64,000 bases of DNA from CAMLFJ01 sp035524955. GTDB lineage: Bacteria > Methylomirabilota > Methylomirabilia > Rokubacteriales > CSP1-6. This document shows, one piece after another, positions 58,228 to 64,000 of the stretch. The position numbers and the translations under genes were made by a program. The DNA is taken from NCBI GenBank assembly GCA_035524955.1, contig DATLFG010000005.1:1-64000 (forward strand), given 5' to 3'. The notes under the pieces were generated by a model. It worked only from the letters and a program-made list of their open reading frames with translations, ran no database searches and was not told the origin of the DNA. The stretch's first letter is position 1. Each line of letters starts with the position of its first letter.

Positions 58228-59340
58228 CTAGTTGGGAACGATCGCGGCGCGAGTGACGTGGCCCTTGTCCTGCTGGACGAAGGCCTCCTCGATCGCTTCG
58301 AGCGGGAACTTGTGCGAGATGATCTTGTTCCACGGGTAGCGCCCGCGGGTGCGCGTCATCATGTCGAGCGCCCCACGCAGGTGCTCGGCCTCGTAGTGGG
58401 AGAGGCCGATGATGCGACGGTTGCCGAAGATGATCCAGGCCGGATCGAACTCGGCCTTCCAGCCCACGTTGATGTTGCCGATCTCGAGGTAGGTGCCTTC
58501 CGGCGCGGTCATGCGCAGCCCCTCGTCCACCACCCTGGGGTTGCCCACCAGCTCCATCACCACGTCCCCGCCCCAGTCGTCGGTGAGCTTCTTGACCGCT
58601 CGGATGCGGTCGTCCGGTGTCGTGTGCTCGCGCATGTCCACCACGTCGGTGGCCCCGAACGAGCGCGCCAGGGTCAGGCGCTCCTCCACGCCGTCGATGA
58701 TGACGACGCGCGCCGCCCCCATCTCCTTCGCCACCGCGCACGCGTAGACGCCGAGGCCCCCCGCGCCCTGGATGACCACGGTCTGCCCGGCCCGCAGCGC
58801 CGCGATGTCGAGGCCCGCGAAGACCTGGGAGAAGGCGCAGTTGACGCCCGCGGCCATGTCGTCGGTGATGTCGTCGGCCAGCTTGAAGACCGCGTGATTG
58901 GGGCGCAGGTAGAAGTACTCGCCGAAGCCGCCCTGGAAGTGCGGCCACACCTCGCAGGAGACGAGGAAGTTGGCCTGGCGCGTCGGGCAGGACTTGGTCC
59001 GGCCCTTGAGGCACATGCGGCAACGCCCGCAGGGGAAGAAGAAGCGGTAGGCCACGCGGTCGCCCACCGCGAGCGGCCGGCCCGCCGAATCGGTGGTGAC
59101 GCCCGGGCCGAGCCTGGCCACGCGCCCCACGTGCTCGTGCCCGGTGTTCAGCGGCAGCGGCCGGCCCATCTTCACGTAGTCGAGCTCGCCGCGCCAGTAG
59201 TGCAGATCCGAGCCGCACACGTTGGCCATCGCCACCTTGACCAGGATCGCGCCGGGCTCGGGATCGGGCACCGGATACTCGCGGATCTCGAACGGTTTGC
59301 CCGCGCCGTGGAACACCGCCATCCGCGCCGTCTCGGCCAT
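58228..59340 (-). CDS. Zinc-dependent alcohol dehydrogenase (MDR family)
   Basis: A 370-residue medium-chain dehydrogenase. Zinc ligands lie in NVCGSDLHYW and GHEHVGRVA; the structural loop is CGRCRMCLKGRTKSCP; the NAD motif is GAGGLGVYA. The start ATG 59340 has GAGGAGGGG just upstream. It is the first gene of an operon with the split TPP decarboxylase and, beyond palindrome B3, the dehydratase. Confidence 0.9.
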   Translation of the reverse strand: MAETARMAVFHGAGKPFEIREYPVPDPEPGAILVKVAMANVCGSDLHYWRGELDYVKMGRPLPLNTGHEHVGRVARLGPGVTTDSAGRPLAVGDRVAYRFFFPCGRCRMCLKGRTKSCPTRQANFLVSCEVWPHFQGGFGEYFYLRPNHAVFKLADDITDDMAAGVNCAFSQVFAGLDIAALRAGQTVVIQGAGGLGVYACAVAKEMGAARVVIIDGVEERLTLARSFGATDVVDMREHTTPDDRIRAVKKLTDDWGGDVVMELVGNPRVVDEGLRMTAPEGTYLEIGNINVGWKAEFDPAWIIFGNRRIIGLSHYEAEHLRGALDMMTRTRGRYPWNKIISHKFPLEAIEEAFVQQDKGHVTRAAIVPN

Positions 59341-59372
59341 GAGCCCCTCCTCAGATGATGGACGACGGGCGG

Positions 59373-59390
59373 AGTTTAGCATGGTAGGCT
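59373..59390. promoter_or_regulatory. Paired -10-like elements between divergent genes
   Basis: TAAACT (59373-59378, minus) and TAGGCT (59385-59390, plus) lie back to back in the 75-base gap between the alcohol dehydrogenase and the hydroxyacid dehydrogenase starts. Each is 25-33 bases from its start codon. Confidence 0.4.
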
Positions 59391-59415
59391 ACGGGGCGCC
59401 CGGGAGGGCCAAGCC

Positions 59416-60402
59416 ATGAAGATTGCGATCCTCGACGACTACCAGGACACGATCCGCACGCTCGTCTGCTTCAAGAAGGTGGCGGGCCACGACGTCACGA
59501 TCTGGAAGGATCACACCAAGGACGTGGACGCGCTCGCCGCGCGCTTGAAGGACACCGAGGTGCTGGTGCTGCTGCGCGAGCGCACCCCGATCCGGGGCCC
59601 GCTGCTCGATCGTCTCGACCGGCTGCGCATGATCACGCAGGTCGGCGTGGTGCCGCACGTCGACATCCTCGCGTGCACGCGGCGCGGCGTGATCGTCTCC
59701 TCGAGCCAGATGCCGGGCCGGCCCTCCTATGCGACCGCGGAGCTGACGTGGGGCCTCGTCATCGCGGCGGTGCGGCGCATTCCCCAGGAGATGATCGCGA
59801 TGCGCGCGGGCCGGTGGCAGGCCTACCCGATCGGCACCGGGCTGCGCGGCAAGACCCTGGGCATCCTGGGCTATGGCAAGATCGGGGCGGTGGTGGCGGG
59901 CTACGGCCGCGCTTTCGGCATGAACGTGCTCGCGTGGGGCCGCGAGAGCACGCTCGAGAAGGCCAAGGCCGACGGCTACACCCCGGCCGCCAGCCGCGAG
60001 GCCTTCTTCGCCGACTCCGACGTCGTCTCGATCCACGTGCGCCTGATCGACGCAACCCGCGGCATGGTGACCGCCGAGGACCTCGCGCGCATGAAGCCCT
60101 CCGCGGTGTTCGTCAACACGAGCCGCGCCGGGCTGGTGGCGCCGGGTGCGCTCGAGGCCGCGCTCGTCCGGGGCCGGCCCGGCATGGCCGCGGTCGACGT
60201 CTACGAGGACGAGCCGGTGCTGGGCGCCGGACACCCGCTGCTCGCCATGGACAACGCGATCTGCGTGCCGCATCTCGGCTACGTGGAGCTCGACGGGCTC
60301 GAGCACATGTACAACACGATCTTCGACCAGGTGCTGGCCTACGGCGCCGGCAAGCCGATCAACGTGCTGAACCCGGAGGCCCTGGCGACCGCCCGGTCAT
60401 GA
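59416..60402 (+). CDS. D-2-hydroxyacid dehydrogenase
   Basis: A 328-residue NAD-dependent 2-hydroxyacid dehydrogenase of the SerA/GyaR type. The Rossmann motif is LGILGYGKIGAVVAGYGRAF (about 148-167), the catalytic Arg is in IHVRLIDATRGMV, Glu in DVYEDEPV and His in CVPHLGYVELDG near 285. It interconverts a 2-hydroxy acid and a 2-keto acid. It overlaps the thiolase-like gene by 4 bases. Confidence 0.9.
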   Translation: MKIAILDDYQDTIRTLVCFKKVAGHDVTIWKDHTKDVDALAARLKDTEVLVLLRERTPIRGPLLDRLDRLRMITQVGVVPHVDILACTRRGVIVSSSQMPGRPSYATAELTWGLVIAAVRRIPQEMIAMRAGRWQAYPIGTGLRGKTLGILGYGKIGAVVAGYGRAFGMNVLAWGRESTLEKAKADGYTPAASREAFFADSDVVSIHVRLIDATRGMVTAEDLARMKPSAVFVNTSRAGLVAPGALEAALVRGRPGMAAVDVYEDEPVLGAGHPLLAMDNAICVPHLGYVELDGLEHMYNTIFDQVLAYGAGKPINVLNPEALATARS

Positions 60403-61568
60403 GCATCCGCGACCGCGCCTACATCGTCGGCGTCTTCGAGCATCCCACCCGCAAGGCGGACAACATCTCACTCGCCCAGCTCCACGCGGAGGTGGCGCGC
60501 GGCGCGCTGGCCGACGCGGGCCTCACCAAGGACGACGTGGACGGCTACTTCTGCGCGGGCGACGCGCCCGGGCTGGGCGGCCTCTCGATGGCCGACTACA
60601 TGGGCCTCCGCCTGCGGCACATCGACACCACCGAGACCGGCGGCTCGTCCTACGTGGTCCACGTGGCCCACGCCGCCGAAGCCATCGCGGCCGGCCGCTG
60701 CGACGTGGCCCTGATCACGCTGGCGGGCCGGCCGCGGGCGGAGGGCATGGCCACCGGTACCGCCCCGCGCAACTACGGCCCCGCCGCGCCCGACGTGGCG
60801 TTCGAGGCGCCGTTCGGGCCCACCGTGGTGAACCAGTACGCGATGGCCGCGATGCGCCACATGCACGAGTTCGGGACCACCAGCGAGCAGCTCGCGTGGA
60901 TCAAGGTCGCGGCCTCGCAGCACGCCCAGCACAATCCCAACGCGATGCTCCGCGAGGTGGTGACGGTGGCGGACGTGGTCGGCTCGCCGATGATCTCGGA
61001 CCCGCTGCATCGGCTGGACTGCTGCGTGATCAGCGACGGCGGCGGCGCGGTGATCGTGGCGCGGCCCGAGGTGGCAAAGCGCCTCCAGCGTCCGCCGGTC
61101 GCGGTGCGCGGGGCGGGCGAGGCGGTGAAGCACCAGATGGGCGGGCAGGTGGACCTCACCTACACCGGCGCGCGCTGGTCGGGGCCGGCCGCCTTCGAGA
61201 GCGCGGGCGTCACCCCGGCTGACATCAAGTACGCCTCGATCTACGACAGCTTCACGATCACGGTGCTGATCACGCTCGAGGACCTGGGCTTCTGTCCGAA
61301 GGGGAAGGGCGGGCGCTTCGTCTCCGACGGCAACCTCATCGCGGGGGTGGGGCGGCTGCCGTTCAATACCGACGGCGGCGGGCTCTGCAACAACCACCCG
61401 GCCAACCGCGGCGGCATGACCAAGGTCATCGAGGCGGTGCGACAGCTCCGCGGCGAGGCGCATCCGGCCGTGCAGGTGAAGAGATGCGACCTGGCCCTGG
61501 CCCACGGCACCGGCGGCTCGCTCGGCACGCGCCACGCCAGCGCGACCCTGATCCTGGAGGCGAAGTAG
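60399..61568 (+). CDS. Thiolase-like (SCP-x/Ltp-type) protein
   Basis: A 389-residue thiolase-fold protein like that at 25792-26958: DVDGYFCAGDAPG, TTETGGSSYVVHVAHAAEAI (about 70-89), QHNPNAMLREVVTVADVV and the C-terminal NTDGGGLCNNHPANRGG. It is coupled by ATGA to the dehydrogenase and is followed after 2 bases by its DUF35 partner. A retro-aldolase or acyl-CoA role is likely by analogy with Ltp2-DUF35 pairs. Confidence 0.87.
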   Translation: MSIRDRAYIVGVFEHPTRKADNISLAQLHAEVARGALADAGLTKDDVDGYFCAGDAPGLGGLSMADYMGLRLRHIDTTETGGSSYVVHVAHAAEAIAAGRCDVALITLAGRPRAEGMATGTAPRNYGPAAPDVAFEAPFGPTVVNQYAMAAMRHMHEFGTTSEQLAWIKVAASQHAQHNPNAMLREVVTVADVVGSPMISDPLHRLDCCVISDGGGAVIVARPEVAKRLQRPPVAVRGAGEAVKHQMGGQVDLTYTGARWSGPAAFESAGVTPADIKYASIYDSFTITVLITLEDLGFCPKGKGGRFVSDGNLIAGVGRLPFNTDGGGLCNNHPANRGGMTKVIEAVRQLRGEAHPAVQVKRCDLALAHGTGGSLGTRHASATLILEAK

Positions 61569-61570
61569 CC

Positions 61571-61963
61571 ATGGCGGAGAGCACGCGAAGGATCCCGGTT
61601 CCGACCCCGACGCCCGAGACCGCGCCCTTCTGGGAGGCGGCGGCGAAGGGGAAGCTGCTCGTCAAGCGCTGCACCGCCTGCGGGCGCGCGCATCACTATC
61701 CGCGGCCGATCTGCCCGTTCTGCGGCAGCGACCGCACCGAGTGGCAGGATGCCGCGGGCCGCGGGGTCATCTACTCCTTCAGCGTGATGCGGCGCGCGAC
61801 CCCGCCCTACGCCCTCGCCTACGTGACGCTCGACGAGGGGCCCACCATGATGACCAACCTGGTGGACTGCGACTTCGACGCGCTCCGCATCGGCCAGGCG
61901 GTGCGGGTGGTGTGGACGCCCACCGACGGCGGCCCTCCCGTCCCGATGTTCACCCCGCGGTAG
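61571..61963 (+). CDS. DUF35 zinc-ribbon/OB-fold protein (thiolase partner)
   Basis: A 130-residue DUF35 protein with zinc ribbon CTACGRAHHYPRPICPFC (Cys at about 35, 38, 49, 52) and OB fold (ALAYVTLDEGPTMMTNLV). It is the partner of the thiolase-like protein just before it. Gene order here (thiolase, then DUF35) is the reverse of the first pair, where DUF35 comes first. Confidence 0.92.
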   Translation: MAESTRRIPVPTPTPETAPFWEAAAKGKLLVKRCTACGRAHHYPRPICPFCGSDRTEWQDAAGRGVIYSFSVMRRATPPYALAYVTLDEGPTMMTNLVDCDFDALRIGQAVRVVWTPTDGGPPVPMFTPR

Positions 61964-62072
61964 ACCTCCCGTTGGGTCTCACGACGGACGGCCTACCGCG
62001 CCGGCGCCGAACCGGGTAAGCTTGCCGCGGTCGCTCTCCGAGGGGCCTGGACACAAAGAGGAGGAGATCACG

Positions 62073-62672
62073 ATGAAGCGCTTGACCTGGGCCGTCATGG
62101 GGCTGCTCGTTGTCGGATCGACCGCGGTCGGCTGCGCGCACATGCCACGCTGGGCGGGCGGGGGCTGGGTCACCCTGCTCGACGGCGCCGACGGGATGGA
62201 GAACTGGGATCGCGTGGGCGGCGCCAACTGGAGGGTGGTGGACGGCGTGATCCAGGCCGACGGCGGCCCGGCGGCCGGCTACCTGGTCTCGAAGAACGCC
62301 TACCGGGACTTCGAGATCCTCGTCGAGTTCTGGGCCAGCGACGACGCCAACAGCGGGATCTACATGCGGTGCGCCAATCCCAAGGCCATCACCGACCGGA
62401 CGTGCTACGAGGCCAACATCTTCGACCAGCGTCCCGACCCGAGCTACGGCACGGGCGCCATCGTGCACATCGCCAAGATATCGCCGATGCCCAAGGCCGG
62501 CGGCAAATGGAACACCTATGCGATCACGGCCAAGGGCGCGCGGCTCACGTTGAAGCTCAACGGGGTGCGCACCGTGGACGTCGAGGACAGCAAGTTCGCC
62601 GGCGGGCCGATCGCGCTTCAGTGGGCACGGGGCGTCATCAAGTTCCGCAAGGTGCAGATCAGGCCGCTGTAG
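62073..62672 (+). CDS. DUF1080-domain lipoprotein
   Basis: A 199-residue lipoprotein (signal MKRLTWAVMGLLVVGSTAVG then Cys, about residue 21). The mature part is a concanavalin-like DUF1080/3-keto-disaccharide hydrolase domain: WVTLLDGADGMENWDRVG, NSGIYMRCANP and WNTYAITAKGARLTLKLNG. It probably binds or cleaves a glycan at the cell surface. AGGAGGAG precedes the ATG. It follows the DUF35 gene by about 110 bases. Confidence 0.87.
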   Translation: MKRLTWAVMGLLVVGSTAVGCAHMPRWAGGGWVTLLDGADGMENWDRVGGANWRVVDGVIQADGGPAAGYLVSKNAYRDFEILVEFWASDDANSGIYMRCANPKAITDRTCYEANIFDQRPDPSYGTGAIVHIAKISPMPKAGGKWNTYAITAKGARLTLKLNGVRTVDVEDSKFAGGPIALQWARGVIKFRKVQIRPL

Positions 62673-62687
62673 CGCGATCCCGTCCCC

Positions 62688-62726
62688 GCCCTCTCCCCCC
62701 TGGGAAGAGGGTGGGGGAGGGGTAGG
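62688..62726. repeat. Dispersed palindrome, family A
   Basis: CCCTCTCCCCCCTGGGAAG, then AGGGTGGGGGAGGGG, lies 16 bases after the DUF1080 stop and just before the end of the HAD remnant, that is, between convergent coding regions. Confidence 0.65.
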
Positions 62727-62736
62727 CCCGCGACGG

Positions 62737-62949
62737 TCAGAGCTCGAGGATCGCTCGTGCCACCGCCGCGATGTCCTCGTCCGGATAGTGTCGGGTCCCC
62801 GCGACAAGTCCCTCCGGAAGCGTGGCGCCCACGTAGAAGGCGTGACCGGCGGCCCGCAAGAGCGAGGCATCGCGGGGACTGTCGCCGACCGCGGCGACCT
62901 CGTGCCGGTCGACGGGGAGCGCTGATCGATACTGCTCGACGGTGACCGC
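62737..62949 (-). pseudogene. C-terminal remnant of a HAD-family phosphatase
   Basis: About 70 codons encode the end of a haloacid dehalogenase-type hydrolase: motif IV AAVGDSPRDASLLRAAG and a normal C-terminus YPDEDIAAVARAILEL. The N-terminal DxD nucleophile and cap are absent; upstream, the permease gene on the other strand begins at 62950. No good start codon precedes the remnant. It was probably cut when the permease gene arrived or by deletion. Confidence 0.65.
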
Positions 62950-63687
62950 GTGCCGATCCCGCTCGACGCGCTGATGTTCGTGGCGCTCGTGATCTTCGCC
63001 GGATACCTGATATTCGGCGTGACCGGGTTCGGGGCGTCCCCGATCACGATTCCAGTCCTGGTCCACGTGTTCCCGCTGACCTTCGTGCTCCCGCTGGCCG
63101 CCCTCCTCGACCTCGCGTCGGCGCTCGCGCTCGGCTTCCACACGCGCCGGCAGGCGGACTCGCGGGAGCTCCTGACGCTCGTGCCCTTCACGCTCGTCGG
63201 GCTCATCCTTGGCGTGACGCTGCTCGTCCGCCTGCCCCGCGACGCGACGCTCCTGGCCCTGGGGCTGTTCGTCTGCGCCTACGCGGGGCACACGGTGCTC
63301 CGCCGTGACACCGCGCGGCGACTGAGCCGGCGCTGGGCCGCGCCGGCCGGCATCATCGGCGGGGTGGTCGGCGCCCTGTTCGGCATGGGCGGTCCGCCGT
63401 ACGTCATGTACATCGCGGGCCGGATCCCGGAGCCGGCGGGACGGCGCGCCACGATTTCGCAGATGTTGATTCTGAACGTCGGGCTGCGCGTGGTGGCATT
63501 CGCCCTCGCGGGACTGCTCCTCTCCCGCACGCTCTGGCTCGTCGTCGCGCTCCTGCTGCCCGTGGCCGGCGCGGGCCTGTGGGTCGGCAATCGCATCCAC
63601 GTGCGCCTGGCCCCCGCGACGGCGGCCCGCTGCATCGGAGCGCTGCTGCTCCTCACCGGCGCCGCGCTGATCGTGCGGGCGTTCTAG
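62950..63687 (+). CDS. TauE/SafE-family permease
   Basis: A 245-residue inner-membrane protein with about eight helices and the two TauE repeats: FGVTGFGASPITIPVLV (about 21-37) and ALFGMGGPPYVMYIAG (about 138-153). Family members export sulfonates or related anions. The GTG at 62950 directly follows the HAD remnant on the other strand. Nearby split decarboxylase genes of the sulfopyruvate type make a sulfonate link possible but unproved. Confidence 0.87.
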   Translation: MPIPLDALMFVALVIFAGYLIFGVTGFGASPITIPVLVHVFPLTFVLPLAALLDLASALALGFHTRRQADSRELLTLVPFTLVGLILGVTLLVRLPRDATLLALGLFVCAYAGHTVLRRDTARRLSRRWAAPAGIIGGVVGALFGMGGPPYVMYIAGRIPEPAGRRATISQMLILNVGLRVVAFALAGLLLSRTLWLVVALLLPVAGAGLWVGNRIHVRLAPATAARCIGALLLLTGAALIVRAF

Positions 63688-63712
63688 GCGGGCTCGCGTT
63701 GCGCCCCGCTGA

Positions 63713-64000
63713 TCAGGCGGGGGCCAGGCTCAGGGTCTGATCGAGCGTGACGAAGGCGGTGTCCCGCACCGTGCCGTCGGGGGCCTTGCCCGGCTCGTGG
63801 TGCACGTACTCGCCGATGCAGGAGGCACGGACCCCGAAGACCGCGTCGGAGTCCAGGTACTCGTCCCCCTGGACGTAGACGTGGGTGATCAGGGCGTCGA
63901 AGCCGGGCTTGCGCACCATGGCGTGAAGATGGCCCGGCCGCATGGCGTGCCGGTTCGCGGCGCGCAGCATGTCGCCCACCGGCCCGTCGGTCGGCACGGG
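63713..64000 (-). CDS. Intradiol ring-cleavage dioxygenase, C-terminal part (cut by window edge)
   Basis: The last 95 codons of a catechol- or hydroxyquinol-1,2-dioxygenase-type enzyme. The iron-ligand block RPGHLHAMVRKPGFDALITH (two His ligands in HLH) and VYVQGDEYLDSDAVFGV are clear. The N-terminal half, with the two Tyr ligands, lies beyond the right edge. It fits the catabolic tone of the region. Confidence 0.88.
   Translation of the reverse strand, partial: PVPTDGPVGDMLRAANRHAMRPGHLHAMVRKPGFDALITHVYVQGDEYLDSDAVFGVRASCIGEYVHHEPGKAPDGTVRDTAFVTLDQTLSLAPA

Overview
The window is a GC-rich (about 70%) chromosomal stretch from a bacterium with dense, mostly unidirectional gene clusters and many 4-base stop/start overlaps. 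The gene mix suggests an uncultivated soil or sediment heterotroph of the Rokubacteria/Methylomirabilota kind: D-aminoacylase-type amidohydrolases, thiolase-like/DUF35 pairs, a branched-chain amino acid ABC importer, a Mo hydroxylase, enolase-superfamily dehydratases, LLM flavoenzymes and many SDRs. That placement is inference from gene content; no rRNA, tRNA or marker gene is present.

Layout. 1-386 is the end of an IS481-type element inserted over the stop codon of an amidohydrolase (388-2088). 2154-6438 is a four-gene MacB/LolCDE-like ABC efflux operon. 6520-10031 holds a STAS protein, a metallo-beta-lactamase-fold hydrolase and a CHASE2-PP2C phosphatase; with the HATPase at 16512 these make a likely partner-switching signalling set. 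10100-11163 is a FecR/OmpA-like pair. 11230-13990 is a lower-GC accessory patch carrying integron attC-like sites around small cassette-type genes (NUDIX, a zinc-ribbon membrane protein, a cysteine-dioxygenase-like cupin, a four-TM membrane protein, a broken methyltransferase) with no integrase in view. 13998-19407 holds a methyltransferase, an NAD(P)-binding protein, the HATPase, an acyl-CoA carboxyltransferase and an SDR. 19481-25194 holds an RluE-type pseudouridine synthase and a MFS/Mo-hydroxylase operon. 25293-31362 holds a cupin, a thiolase-DUF35 pair, an SDR, small envelope proteins, a 2OG-Fe(II) oxygenase and a PIG-L deacetylase. 31377-37906 holds a serine hydrolase, a DapA-like lyase and the livHMGF-type importer. 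38109-42965 is a coupled five-gene operon that includes a UGSC-motif selenoprotein. 43086-51360 is a long plus-strand run (LLM, SDR, Lin0512, VOC, adenylate cyclase-ATPase, redoxin, DJ-1, aldo/keto reductase). 51466-61963 is a sugar-acid or aromatic-type catabolic neighbourhood (two enolase-superfamily enzymes, FAH hydrolase, two zinc alcohol dehydrogenases, a split TPP decarboxylase, a hydroxyacid dehydrogenase, a second thiolase-DUF35 pair). 62073-64000 ends with a DUF1080 lipoprotein, a broken HAD gene, a TauE/SafE permease and a cut intradiol dioxygenase.

Three features stand out. (1) A selenoprotein: the reading frame at 39203-39730 is interrupted by one UGA that forms a UGSC motif and is followed by a SECIS-like hairpin. 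(2) Four perfect or near-perfect 44-bp tandem repeats at 45237-45412; each carries a start codon, a hairpin and a Shine-Dalgarno sequence, so they form a chain of four 15-codon mini-ORFs joined by ATGA overlaps between two enzyme genes. (3) Several families of dispersed palindromes that repeatedly supply or abut stop codons, plus one copy carried in frame inside a Mo-hydroxylase subunit.
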